Both the position numbers and the translations under genes were made by a program. Positions 52,497-61,129 of a stretch of 64,000 nt of DNA are shown here, one piece after another (the first letter of the stretch is position 1; the number at the start of each line of letters is the position of its first letter). The notes under the pieces are model-generated. The model ran no database searches, was not told the DNA's origin, and was given only the letters and a program-made list of their open reading frames with translations. Origin of the DNA: Bradyrhizobium sp. 138 (lineage in GTDB: Bacteria; Pseudomonadota; Alphaproteobacteria; Rhizobiales; Xanthobacteraceae); assembly GCF_023074075.1 (NCBI RefSeq), contig NZ_JADPKT010000033.1, positions 310,001 to 374,000 of the forward strand. Direction: 5' to 3'.

Positions 52497-53365
52497 CCGA
52501 CGCGCTCCGCGCGTGCGAACAGGCCGGTCGGCCTAAAGATCAGGACCGCGATGATAATCAGGAAACCCATGGCGTCACGGTAGCCGGACGAGACATAGCC
52601 GGCACCAAGCTCCTCGGCCAAGGCCAGAATGAAGCCGCCGATCACCGCGCCGGAGATGTTGCCGAGCCCACCGAGGATGACGATGGCGAAGGCTTTGACC
52701 GCGGCAAGGTCGCCCATTTGCGGGAAAATCACGTAGACCGGCCCGAGCAGTGCGCCGGCGGCGGCGGCAAGGCTCGAGCCGATCGCAAAGGTCGAGGTGT
52801 AGATCATGTCGACATTGACGCCCATCAGCGAGGCCGTGTCGTGGTCCTGGAACGTCGCCCGCATCGCGCGGCCGAGACTGGTCTTGTTGATCAGCAGGTA
52901 CGTCACCACGATCAGCAGCGCCGCGGCGGCAAGGACGAACAGGCGCAGCCAGGACACGGACACCGGTCCGAGCACCAGCGGCGCCTCGGGAAACGGCGTT
53001 GCCACCGATTTGGCGACGCCGCCCCAGATCCACAGCGCCCCCGACTGCATCGCGATCCAGGCGCCGATCATGACCAGCATCGTGGTGTCGATGTCGGAGC
53101 CCCGCAGCGGTCGCAGCAGGGTCAGCTCGATCGCCGCCCCGAGCAGCCATCCGGCCAGCACGGCCACCGGCAATGCGAGGAAGAAATTTAGCCCGAGCTG
53201 CTGCACCACGATGAACATGACGTAGGCGCCGAACGTGTAGAGCACGCCATGCGTGAAGTTCACGACGTTCATGATGCCGAAGATCAGCGTCAGCCCGATG
53301 CCGAGCAGCGCATAGGTGCCGCCGAGCACGAGCATGTTGACCAGATGCTGGAGAAATTCGCTCAA
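52493..53365 (-). CDS. Branched-chain-type ABC importer permease (LivH-like)
   Basis: A 290-residue inner-membrane permease with LTLIFGIMNVVNFTHGVLYTFGAYV and RAMRATFQDHDTASLMGVNVDMIY, then GGLGNISGAVIGGFILALAEEL. The start is TTG at 53365, supported by GGGAGCGGCC directly upstream; no ATG begins the conserved N terminus. It lies 70 bases after the binding-protein gene. Confidence 0.93.
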   Translation of the reverse strand: MSEFLQHLVNMLVLGGTYALLGIGLTLIFGIMNVVNFTHGVLYTFGAYVMFIVVQQLGLNFFLALPVAVLAGWLLGAAIELTLLRPLRGSDIDTTMLVMIGAWIAMQSGALWIWGGVAKSVATPFPEAPLVLGPVSVSWLRLFVLAAAALLIVVTYLLINKTSLGRAMRATFQDHDTASLMGVNVDMIYTSTFAIGSSLAAAAGALLGPVYVIFPQMGDLAAVKAFAIVILGGLGNISGAVIGGFILALAEELGAGYVSSGYRDAMGFLIIIAVLIFRPTGLFARAERVG

Positions 53366-53435
53366 GGCCGCTCCCGAATGATCTAAATGCCGGCGGGGGC
53401 CGCGATGCGCCGCCCTCGCCTCGTGTGAAGCGGCA

Positions 53436-54590
53436 CTAGAGGCTCTTCATCTCGATCTTGCCGTCGTTGATTTCGATGAGATAGACGTTCGGCTGGCTCT
53501 GACCGCTCTCCTTGCCTTCCGGGCCAGACTTGCGGAACACGATATCGCCGTTGAGCCCCTTCACCTTGATGTCCCAGAACGCCGCCTTGATCGCCGCGGG
53601 CTCGGCCTTGCCCGCCTTCTCGATCGCCGCGGCCGCAGTGCGGATGCCGTCATAGCCGCGAAAGCTCTCGGTACAGCCGGCGAACTCGAAGCCCCGCTTC
53701 TTCCATTCCGAGATAAAGTAATTGGTCGCTTCGGGGTTCGGCGTCTTGTCGGGGAACCACGGCAGGAACGTCGTCAGATGCATGGTCCCGTTGGCGGCAG
53801 CTCCGGCTTGCGCGATGATCTGGTCCGGATTCTGCGAGCCGCCGGTGGTGATGATGCGCTTCTTCAAGCCGAGTGCAGCGGCCTGCTTGAAGATCAGGGT
53901 GAGCTGGTCGACGGCGGTGGTGACGATGACCGTCTCGGAATCCGAGCTCTTGATCTTGGAGAGCTGCGCGCTCATGTCCTGCGCGCCCTGGTCCATGGTT
54001 TCGACCAGGCCGACGCCGATGCCCTTATCCTTCATCATCTTGCTGAAATCCTCGGCGGTGCCGCGGCCCCAGTCGTTGTTGATGACGAGGAAGTCGACCT
54101 TCTTCAGGGCAAGCTTGTCGACGATGCCCTTGAAAGCGGCGGCTTCGACCGCCGAAGGCGGCGAGATGCGGAAGATGAAGGGGTTTCCTGTCGTCGTGAT
54201 CTTGCCCGAGGACGAGGTCTCCACCACCATCGCCGTCTCGTACTCCATCAGCTTTGGCATCACCGCAAGCGTCAGGCTCGAACCCCAGGCGCCCATCAGC
54301 ACCGGCACCTTGTCGCTGGTGATGAGCTTTTCGGCGACGGCGGCGGCCTCGGTCGGGTTGCTCTTGTTGTCCTCGATCACCAGCTCGATCTTCTTGCCGA
54401 GCACGCCGCCCTTGGCGTTGATCTCGTCGGCGGCGATTTTGGCGCCATTGACGACGTAGGTGCCGGAGGCTGCGAAGGCGCCGGTGAGCGGCTCGTTGAC
54501 GCCGATCTTGATGGTCTGCGCCTGTGCGGCGCCGCCGACCAAGGCCGTCGCCAGCGCGATTGTCCCAACCAATCCGAGTGCTCGTGTCAT
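53436..54590 (-). CDS. Branched-chain-type ABC substrate-binding protein
   Basis: A 384-residue periplasmic binding protein with a signal peptide ending near GGAAQAQT. It has IKIGVNEPLTGAFAASGTYVVNGAKIAADEINAKGG and LITSDKVPVLMGAWGSS, typical of the LivJ/HmuD type. The ATG at 54590 has TTGGAGAGACAC upstream. It lies 76 bases after the CoxS-CoxG fusion gene. Confidence 0.93.
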   Translation of the reverse strand: MTRALGLVGTIALATALVGGAAQAQTIKIGVNEPLTGAFAASGTYVVNGAKIAADEINAKGGVLGKKIELVIEDNKSNPTEAAAVAEKLITSDKVPVLMGAWGSSLTLAVMPKLMEYETAMVVETSSSGKITTTGNPFIFRISPPSAVEAAAFKGIVDKLALKKVDFLVINNDWGRGTAEDFSKMMKDKGIGVGLVETMDQGAQDMSAQLSKIKSSDSETVIVTTAVDQLTLIFKQAAALGLKKRIITTGGSQNPDQIIAQAGAAANGTMHLTTFLPWFPDKTPNPEATNYFISEWKKRGFEFAGCTESFRGYDGIRTAAAAIEKAGKAEPAAIKAAFWDIKVKGLNGDIVFRKSGPEGKESGQSQPNVYLIEINDGKIEMKSL

Positions 54591-54665
54591 GTGTCTCTCC
54601 AAATCCCACGCTGTTGATGTCTAGTCAGTCCAGGCTTCGTCACGTCGAAGTGCGCGAGCACCTCC

Positions 54666-55850
54666 TCACCCCGCCCCGCTCCGGCGGCCAAGGATGCGGG
54701 CGACCCGTGCACGCAAAACGTCTGATACGATCGACCAGAAACTGAGCTCCGCTGGCGTCCCCGGATCCGATGGCACGCCGGCTATGTGTCGATCGAGATT
54801 GGCGGCAAAGTCCGCGATCAGGCGCCGGGCGAGATCCCGAACCAGACCGGGACGGCCGACCTGGGCCAGTAGTCCCGTGAGCGTGTAGCCGATCGACAGT
54901 TCGACACTGGTGGCCGCGCCGCCGTCGAGCGGCCGCAGCCGATAGCGGATCTCGCCTTGCGTCGCCGAATGGCTGCGCTGGTCGGTGCCGATGCCGACGA
55001 TGCGGCCAGACTGCGTTTTGGGATCGCGTTCGACGCGCGCAGCTCCCTCGAAGGCTGCCGCGATCGGCCCGAGCCGGACGCGGATCGCCCCTTCCACACG
55101 CTCCGGCCTCGGTGGCGCTGTCAGCGACACGCCGGGAAGGCAGGCGGCGATGCCCGCGATATCGTCGAACATGGCGAACACCTCGGTCGGCGGGTGCGGC
55201 AGCGTGAAGCGCTGGTCGAGAACAGTCGCCGGCGTGAAGTCGGGAATGGTGTCGCGCGCGACCCTGTCAATCATCGGGATCGGCGCCGTCCCGGCAGGCG
55301 GCTCGCTTCGGCCGGACGCAGCTCGCCCCGATCCCACTGGACCAAGGCTCGTCCGTCCACCATCTGATTGCGGCGCGATGTTGCGCGCGCGCCTCGCTTC
55401 GATGACGGACTGCACCGCCCGCACGATGCCGACATAGCCGGTGCAGCGGCAGAGATTGCCGCTGAGGCCGACGCGAATGCGCCGCTCATCAGCATCGGGC
55501 AAGCGCAGCACCAGGTCGCGCGCGGAGACCAGCATGCCCGGCGTGCAATAGCCGCACTGCAAGGCGTGTTCCCGGGTGAAGGCGGCGCGCAGCTCGGCCG
55601 TGACCTCGTCCTCGTCGAGACCTTCGATCGTGGTGACATCAGCGCCCTCGCAGGCCGCCGCATAGGTGATGCAGGAGCGCGCTGGCACGCCGTCGAGCAG
55701 CACGGTGCAGGCACCGCAAACACCGTGCTCGCAGCCGAGATGCGTTCCGGTCAGGTCGAGCTTGTCGCGCACGAAATCGGCCAAGCTGGTACGCGGCTCG
55801 GCCGAAACTTCCACCGCGCGGCGATTGACCTGAAGCGCGATCGTGGTCAT
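54666..55850 (-). CDS. CoxS 2Fe-2S subunit fused to a CoxG/SRPBCC domain
   Basis: This 394-residue protein joins two normally separate proteins. Residues 1-155 are a CoxS-type small subunit: GCEHGVCGACTVLLDG, then CGYCTPGM and LCRCTGYVG, binding two 2Fe-2S clusters. After a Ser/Gly/Pro-rich linker (about 158-190), residues 195-350 form a CoxG-like SRPBCC domain (FTLPHPPTEVFAMFDDIAGIAACLPGVSL), which in other organisms is a separate helper for Mo-hydroxylase assembly or membrane binding. The C terminus (SFWSIVSDVLRARVARILGRR) looks membrane-associated. The ATG overlaps the medium-subunit stop (ATGA). The order is large, medium, small-CoxG. Confidence 0.9.
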   Translation of the reverse strand: MTTIALQVNRRAVEVSAEPRTSLADFVRDKLDLTGTHLGCEHGVCGACTVLLDGVPARSCITYAAACEGADVTTIEGLDEDEVTAELRAAFTREHALQCGYCTPGMLVSARDLVLRLPDADERRIRVGLSGNLCRCTGYVGIVRAVQSVIEARRARNIAPQSDGGRTSLGPVGSGRAASGRSEPPAGTAPIPMIDRVARDTIPDFTPATVLDQRFTLPHPPTEVFAMFDDIAGIAACLPGVSLTAPPRPERVEGAIRVRLGPIAAAFEGAARVERDPKTQSGRIVGIGTDQRSHSATQGEIRYRLRPLDGGAATSVELSIGYTLTGLLAQVGRPGLVRDLARRLIADFAANLDRHIAGVPSDPGTPAELSFWSIVSDVLRARVARILGRRSGAG

Positions 55851-56683
55851 GCCGCGGCCTCCTGGACGGCGCGTTTCAATACGCTGAGATGGATGTGGCG
55901 CTGCGCCGGGTCGTCGACACCGGCCTTGACAAGAAGAGCGTCGGCAACGCGGATGTCGAAACGCTCCTTGTAGTCGGCCGCGATCCGCCCGCCGAACAGC
56001 TCGGCCGCATCTGTCACGACGATCGGCGCCGTGTCGATTGCCCCGATCACGATGCGGGCGGAGGCAGCGGCCGGATCGACCAGGGCTACGCCGATGGCAT
56101 GAGCGAACTCGCCGGTCTTGCGGCAGCTCTTGGCATAGCCCCAATGCGCGGAGGCCGCTCGGGCCGGCACATGGATCGCCTCGACGATCTCGCCGGCGTG
56201 GAGCGCTGATTCCAGCGCACCGACGACGAATGCCTCAACGGGCATCGTGCGCGCTCCGGACAGACTGCGCAGCGTCACCCGGGCGCCCAGCGCTGCGAGC
56301 GCCGAGATCCAGTCCGCGGCGGGATCGGCATGGCTGAGCGAGCCGCCGATCGTGCCGCGGTTGCGCACCGCGCGGTAAGCGATGTTGGCTGCAACGGTGC
56401 GCATCGCGCCGCGTGTCACGTCGGCCGTGCGGCCGTCCTCGATATCGGCGTGGGTGACCAAGGCTCCGAGCACGAGTTCCCCGCCGGAGAGTTCGGCCCG
56501 CTTGAGCTCGGCAAGGCCGGAGATGTCGACCACCAGCTCCGGCTGCACCAGCCGCAGATTGAGCATCGGCCCCAGCGACTGGCCGCCGGCGATGATCTTC
56601 GCCGACCCGCTGCTTGCCGCCAGCATCGACAGCGCCGCATTGAGATCGCGCGGACGTTCGTAAGCGAAGGGCGCCGGTTTCAT
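55847..56683 (-). CDS. Molybdenum hydroxylase, FAD-binding medium subunit (set 2)
   Basis: A 278-residue CoxM-type protein. It has KIIAGGQSLGPMLNLRLVQPELVVDISG near residue 29 and the FAD loop AVRNRGTIGGSLSHADPAADW near residue 106. Both ends overlap neighbours by the ATGA pattern (large subunit upstream, CoxS-CoxG downstream), so the three subunits are translated together. Confidence 0.94.
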   Translation of the reverse strand: MKPAPFAYERPRDLNAALSMLAASSGSAKIIAGGQSLGPMLNLRLVQPELVVDISGLAELKRAELSGGELVLGALVTHADIEDGRTADVTRGAMRTVAANIAYRAVRNRGTIGGSLSHADPAADWISALAALGARVTLRSLSGARTMPVEAFVVGALESALHAGEIVEAIHVPARAASAHWGYAKSCRKTGEFAHAIGVALVDPAAASARIVIGAIDTAPIVVTDAAELFGGRIAADYKERFDIRVADALLVKAGVDDPAQRHIHLSVLKRAVQEAAA

Positions 56684-59055
56684 GCCGCGCTCCTTTCGGC
56701 GGCACGCGCGGCCAGCACGGCCGCAACGACGCGATGCGGCGTGATCGGCGACTGCATCAGCTCGACGCCGAGCGGGCGTAGCGCATCGTTGACGGCGTTG
56801 GCAATCGCAGCCGGCGGCGCGATCGCCCCGCCCTCGCCGATGCCCTTGACGCCGAACTGCGTATAGGGCGACGGCGTCTCCATGTGATCGAGACGGGCTG
56901 CCGGCACCTCGGTCGCGCCGGGCAGCAGATAATCGGCGAGCGTCGTCGCCAGCGGCTGGCCGGAGGCGTCGAACGGCATCTCCTCGTAGAGCGCGGTGCC
57001 GATCCCTTGCGCGAGGCCGCCATAGATCTGGCCGTCGACAACCAGCGGATTGACCAGCACGCCGCCGTCCTCGACGATCACATAGTCGAGGATCTCGACC
57101 TCGCCGACATCAGGGTCGACGGCGACGACGGCCGCATGCGCGGCGTAGCTGAAGGTGCCACTGTCGCGCACGGGCTTGTAGCCTTGCGTCACTTCCAGCC
57201 CGCCGGGATCGACATCAACAGGCAGATCCTGCGGGCGACGATACCAGGTGTGGGCGATCGCCTTCAGGCTGACGCTGCCGTTGACCCCGCGCACCTCGCC
57301 ATTCTGCAACACCACCGAGGCCGGATCGTGCTGCAACAATTTGGCGCCGATGCGCCTTGCACGTTCGCCGAGCTCGCGGCAGGCGGTCGCGACCGCGCCG
57401 CCCGCCATCACCATCGAGCGCGAGCCCCAGGTGCCAGTCGAATAGGGCGTCATCGCGGTATCGCCGAGAATGATGCGGATCTTGGCGACGTCCACGCCGA
57501 GGATCTCGTGCGCGACCTGGGCAAGCGTCGTCTCCATGCCCTGCCCGTGCGAGTGCACGCCGACACGCAGTTCGAGCCCGCCATCAGGCGTCAGCCGCGC
57601 CGACGCTTGCTCATGGCCCGGCACCATCGGAATGCCCCAGCCGGAATAGACCGAGGTGCCGTGCGCGGCCTGCTCGCAATAGATGGAGACGCCGACGCCG
57701 ATGTGGCGGCCGTCGGCCTCGCCCTCGCGTTGGCGCCCACGAATGGCGTTGATGTCGATCTGAGCCAGCGCGCGCCGCATCGCTTCCGGATAGTCTCCGC
57801 TGTCAAAGTGCTTCCTGGTGATGTTGTCGAACGGCATCTGCTCGGGCAGCACGAGATTGCGCAGCCGTACCTCGCCGGGTTCGAGTCCTGCCTCGGCGGC
57901 CACGAGGTCGAGCATCAACTCCAATGCAAAGCAGACGCCGGTGCGCGCCACACCGCGATACGGCAGGATCGGGCATTTATTGGTGGCAACCGAGAAGGTG
58001 CGGCAGCGATAGGTCGGCATCTGGTACGGACCGGGCAGGATGCTTGCGACCTGCGCGGCTTCGAGACAGGCCGAGAACGGATAGGACGAATAGGCGCCGG
58101 AATCCACGGTCGCCTCGCAATCGATGCCGCGCAGCGTCCCGTCGCGATCGGCATAGACCGTGATCTTGTAATGATGCTCGCGGCAATTGGAGCTGGCGAC
58201 GAGATGCTCGCGGCGATCTTCGGTCCAGCGCACCGGATGGCCGCGTTGCATCGTCAGCCAGGACAGGCAGACTTCTTCGGGCAACAGAATGCCTTTGTGG
58301 CCAAAACCGCCGCCGACGTCCGGCGAGATGACGCGGATCTGGCCCTCTTCCATGCCGAGACATTCGGCAAGGCCGCTGCGCGTGATGTGCGGCATCTGGG
58401 CCGCGGAATGCAGCGTGAGCTGGTCGAGCCTCGCATCGAAGGCCGCGACCACGCCGCGGCCTTCCAGCGGCGACATGCATTGCCGTGCGGTCGAGATCTC
58501 GCGCGTCACCTTGATCGGCGCGTCGAGCGCGGCGGAAATGTCGACCTCGTAATTAGTCTCCAGGAAGATATTGTCGCCCCAATGCTCGTGCACCAGCGCC
58601 GAGCCTGGCTCGCGCGCCTTCAGCATGTCGTAGATCGCCGGCAGCTCTTCGAGATCCAACGTCACGGAGGCCGCAATATCCTCGGCCTCGGCGCGCGTCG
58701 GAGCGACGCACATCGCAACGAGCTCGCCGACCTGGCGCACCTTTCCGGCCGCGAGCACCGGCTGCTCGGAGATCTTGAAGCCTGGCAATCCCGACACCGC
58801 GCGGATCGGCTTGATGCCGACGAGGTCAGCTGCCGTGAACACACGATCGCGATAACGTTCGCGTACATGGATGCCGCGGATGCGGGCATGTGCCATCGGG
58901 CTGCGGACGAAGGCGACGTCCTGAAGGCCCGCGAGCCTGATATCCGCGACGTACTGGCCGCGGCCGCGCATCAAGCGGTCGTCTTCCTTGCGCGGCAGCC
59001 GCGCGCCCACGCCCTGCCCGGATTTGCCCGAAGGAAATTCTCGTTCGTTGCGCAC
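56680..59055 (-). CDS. Molybdenum hydroxylase, large subunit (set 2)
   Basis: A 791-residue CoxL/xanthine-dehydrogenase-type subunit. It has [29 protein letters not shown] in place of the form I AYRCSFR or form II AYRGAGR loop, GVHSHGQGMETTLAQVAHE, and GVKGIGEGGAIAPP with the catalytic Glu. The start is GTG at 59055: AAGGAGG lies 8 bases before it, and the frame's earlier GTG (59073) is upstream of that ribosome site. The altered loop suggests a substrate different from set 1. Confidence 0.93.
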   Translation of the reverse strand: MRNEREFPSGKSGQGVGARLPRKEDDRLMRGRGQYVADIRLAGLQDVAFVRSPMAHARIRGIHVRERYRDRVFTAADLVGIKPIRAVSGLPGFKISEQPVLAAGKVRQVGELVAMCVAPTRAEAEDIAASVTLDLEELPAIYDMLKAREPGSALVHEHWGDNIFLETNYEVDISAALDAPIKVTREISTARQCMSPLEGRGVVAAFDARLDQLTLHSAAQMPHITRSGLAECLGMEEGQIRVISPDVGGGFGHKGILLPEEVCLSWLTMQRGHPVRWTEDRREHLVASSNCREHHYKITVYADRDGTLRGIDCEATVDSGAYSSYPFSACLEAAQVASILPGPYQMPTYRCRTFSVATNKCPILPYRGVARTGVCFALELMLDLVAAEAGLEPGEVRLRNLVLPEQMPFDNITRKHFDSGDYPEAMRRALAQIDINAIRGRQREGEADGRHIGVGVSIYCEQAAHGTSVYSGWGIPMVPGHEQASARLTPDGGLELRVGVHSHGQGMETTLAQVAHEILGVDVAKIRIILGDTAMTPYSTGTWGSRSMVMAGGAVATACRELGERARRIGAKLLQHDPASVVLQNGEVRGVNGSVSLKAIAHTWYRRPQDLPVDVDPGGLEVTQGYKPVRDSGTFSYAAHAAVVAVDPDVGEVEILDYVIVEDGGVLVNPLVVDGQIYGGLAQGIGTALYEEMPFDASGQPLATTLADYLLPGATEVPAARLDHMETPSPYTQFGVKGIGEGGAIAPPAAIANAVNDALRPLGVELMQSPITPHRVVAAVLAARAAERSAA

Positions 59056-59082
59056 GCCGGATTCCTCCTTCACCGCGCAGCC

Positions 59083-60360
59083 TTACGCCGCGACAGCCTG
59101 TGGCAGGATCGGCGCAACCGCATCGAACCGCGTGCCGGCGCGCAGGCAGAAGGCCGGCTGCAGCAGACGCTCGGCGATTACCTCGTTCTTCTCGTTGTCA
59201 GTGAGGACGAAGCGGCCGTTCTTCTCCGCGAGCACAGAGACGTCGGCGTCCATGCCGACCTTGAGCGCGCCGATCTCAGCGCTGCGGCCAAGCATTTTTG
59301 CGGGATTGGACGTGACCATCGGCACCACCTGCTCCAGCGACAGGCCGAGCGCCATCATCGAGCTCATCGCCTGGACCAGGCTGAACTTGGCCTGCCCGGC
59401 AAAGGGATGGTTCTCCTCGTCCTCGTGCTGGTCGGGCGTTCCAGCCGGCGCCGGCACATGGGTGTTGTATCCATGAATGTCGGCGCCCAGCGTCGTCGGA
59501 ATGATTCCGGCGGCGATCGCCTTCTTCGCCAGCCGGTAGGAGAAGTGGCTGCCGTGGCCGACATCGACCTTCAACCCGCGGTCGAGCGCGGCCTGGATCA
59601 CCGGATGCACCTCGCCCTCGCGATTGACGAAGCCGCCGGGATGGCGCGTGAAGGGATGGGCGAGAACGTCGCCTTCGCGCAAGAGCGGGATCACGCGGGT
59701 CAGGATCGTGTCCGCGTCTTCGCCATTGGCGCCGCTCTCGGGCAGGCCCCAGAGCTGGCCGAAATGCACATAGACCGGCAGGTCCGCGCGCTTGCCGATC
59801 TCTGCCGCCATCTCGATGACGCGGATGCCCCATCGCGCGAAGCCGCCGATCTCGGCGTGAGCCTTGATGCCGCGCACGAGATCGAGATTGGCCGTCGCCG
59901 CCTTGACGGTCGCGTCAATGTCGACGCCGTCCGGACTGTAGAGCTGCGGATAGTAATGTCCCTCGAGGCCGCCAACGAGGTAGGCGGACAGGAACGCATA
60001 GACGCGCGAGGCCGCCTGGTCCGCAATGAAATGGCGAAAGCCGGGCAGCGTCATGCAGGAGGGACCGCCCTGGTCCACCAGCGTCGTCACGCCCGACTGC
60101 ACGCCGACCATATCAGGGTCCATGCCGAAGCGGCCCGAGACATATTGATAGACATGCGCGTGGGTGTCGATCAGTCCGGGCAGCACCAGCTTGCCGCTGA
60201 CATCGACGACCTCCTTCGCGCTGGTCGGCAGGATGTCGGACGCGACCGCGGCGATTTTACCGCCACGAATGGCGACGTCCTTGATGCCATCAACGCCGGA
60301 GGCCGGACAGATCACGCGACCGCCTCGTAGCAGAAGGTCGAAGCTGGCAGTGACGGACAT
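59083..60360 (-). CDS. Amidohydrolase/deacetylase-family metal hydrolase
   Basis: A 425-residue TIM-barrel hydrolase. The first metal ligands are H-x-H in LPGLIDTHAHVYQ; others are likely in PVYVHFGQ, VLAHPFTRHPGG and TLGADIHGYN. It resembles the amidohydrolase/deacetylase-family proteins that act on N-acyl or cyclic amides; no close biochemical assignment is possible. ATG 60360 has GAGAGGAGAGC upstream. It is the first gene of the MarR-controlled operon, just downstream of a palindromic operator. Confidence 0.88.
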   Translation of the reverse strand: MSVTASFDLLLRGGRVICPASGVDGIKDVAIRGGKIAAVASDILPTSAKEVVDVSGKLVLPGLIDTHAHVYQYVSGRFGMDPDMVGVQSGVTTLVDQGGPSCMTLPGFRHFIADQAASRVYAFLSAYLVGGLEGHYYPQLYSPDGVDIDATVKAATANLDLVRGIKAHAEIGGFARWGIRVIEMAAEIGKRADLPVYVHFGQLWGLPESGANGEDADTILTRVIPLLREGDVLAHPFTRHPGGFVNREGEVHPVIQAALDRGLKVDVGHGSHFSYRLAKKAIAAGIIPTTLGADIHGYNTHVPAPAGTPDQHEDEENHPFAGQAKFSLVQAMSSMMALGLSLEQVVPMVTSNPAKMLGRSAEIGALKVGMDADVSVLAEKNGRFVLTDNEKNEVIAERLLQPAFCLRAGTRFDAVAPILPQAVAA

Positions 60361-60400
60361 GGCGCTCTCCTCTCCTTGCACGGGCGACGGCTTCACCCGA

Positions 60401-60429
60401 ATTACGAAGCATGCTTCGTATTTTGACAA
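60401..60429 (-). promoter_or_regulatory. Leftward promoter of the Mo-hydroxylase/importer operon
   Basis: On the minus strand TTGTCA (60429-60424) and CGTAAT (60406-60401) are spaced by 17 bases; matches to consensus are 5 and 4 of 6. The perfect operator palindrome fills the spacer and half of the -10, the classic position for repression. Confidence 0.6.
60403..60420. promoter_or_regulatory. MarR operator, perfect 18-bp palindrome (O1)
   Basis: TACGAAGCATGCTTCGTA is a perfect palindrome between the amidohydrolase and MarR genes. A 16-of-18 copy lies before the NCS1 permease gene, and a 12-of-18 copy overlaps the MarR promoter. The length and dyad are typical of MarR-dimer sites. Confidence 0.75.
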
Positions 60430-60450
60430 AAGCAAGCTTCGTGCCATGAT
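60423..60450 (+). promoter_or_regulatory. Rightward promoter of the marR-type gene
   Basis: TTGACA (60423-60428, full consensus) and CATGAT (60445-60450) are spaced by 16 bases. The -35 overlaps the -35 of the leftward promoter. A degenerate operator (60426-60443) lies in the spacer, suggesting autoregulation. Confidence 0.5.
60426..60443. promoter_or_regulatory. Degenerate MarR operator (O2)
   Basis: The sequence matches O1 at 12 of 18 positions; the right half GCTTCGT is intact. It is centred 23 bases from O1, close to two helical turns. Confidence 0.4.
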
Positions 60451-60516
60451 CCTGATGTGGCGGGCGCACTCGAATCGAGCTAAGCGCGGCAGGGTTTTGG
60501 CTTGGGAGAATGTGCA

Positions 60517-61011
60517 TTGCGGCAGGCGAAGATACGTCGCAGCGGGGGCAGGCACCGTCCCTGGCCGTTGTCGGAGCGGCCCGGCTATCTGATCCGGCGA
60601 CTGCACCAGATTCACGTCGCGCTATTCCAGGATGCCTGCGGTGCGTTCGAGGTCACGCCGCTGCAATACAGCCTGCTCTCGGCACTGGCGGTGCGCGAAA
60701 CCGCCGATCAGACTACTTTGGCGGCCGATATTGCCCTCGATCGCACCACGACGACCGGCGCCTTGAAGCGGCTCGCCGCGCGACACCTGGTCGAGCGCGC
60801 CGTCAACAAGGACGATCGCCGCGCGCGACTGTGCCGCTTGACGCCGGCCGGTGCCGCGCTTCTGGTGAAGATCGAGGGCGCCGCGCGACGCGCGCATCGG
60901 GCAACGCTCGGTGATCTCAGCGAGCGGGAACAGGCGCTCTTCATCGAAATGATGCAGCGCATCGTGGCTGGCAACCCGAGTCGCGACAGCGCTACTGCCC
61001 TATTCGATTAG
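60517..61011 (+). CDS. MarR-family regulator
   Basis: A 164-residue winged-helix repressor. The recognition part is DQTTLAADIALDRTTTTGALKRLAARHLVERAVNKDDRRARLCRLTPAGAAL, with the wing at NKDDRRAR. The start is taken as TTG 60517 because GGGAG lies about 7 bases upstream; TTG 60502 would also be open. It lies divergent to the Mo-hydroxylase operon and upstream of the NCS1 permease. It should repress both and itself through the palindromes, with release by an operon substrate, which is inference. Confidence 0.88.
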   Translation: MRQAKIRRSGGRHRPWPLSERPGYLIRRLHQIHVALFQDACGAFEVTPLQYSLLSALAVRETADQTTLAADIALDRTTTTGALKRLAARHLVERAVNKDDRRARLCRLTPAGAALLVKIEGAARRAHRATLGDLSEREQALFIEMMQRIVAGNPSRDSATALFD

Positions 61012-61099
61012 ACGCCGCTGCCGCGTTTTCAGTTGGCCTGCTCAATTTATCATCGTACCGCTGCCTGGCCGTGCAATGGCACGATTTATGCTGCGACGA

Positions 61100-61117
61100 T
61101 GCGAAGCGTGCTTCGTA
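61100..61117. promoter_or_regulatory. MarR operator before the NCS1 permease gene (O3)
   Basis: TGCGAAGCGTGCTTCGTA matches O1 at 16 of 18 positions. It lies 13 bases before the ATG of the NCS1 permease, downstream of a possible -10 (TATGCT, 61087-61092), where binding would block transcription start or elongation. Confidence 0.65.
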
Positions 61118-61129
61118 TTGAGGGATGTC

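Noticed and set aside
56884..60330. A very long open frame (1148 codons) on the plus strand
   Set aside because: It is the antisense of the set 2 large subunit and the amidohydrolase, whose domains and starts are clear. The translation is rich in Arg, His, Asp and Gly as expected for a GC-rich shadow.
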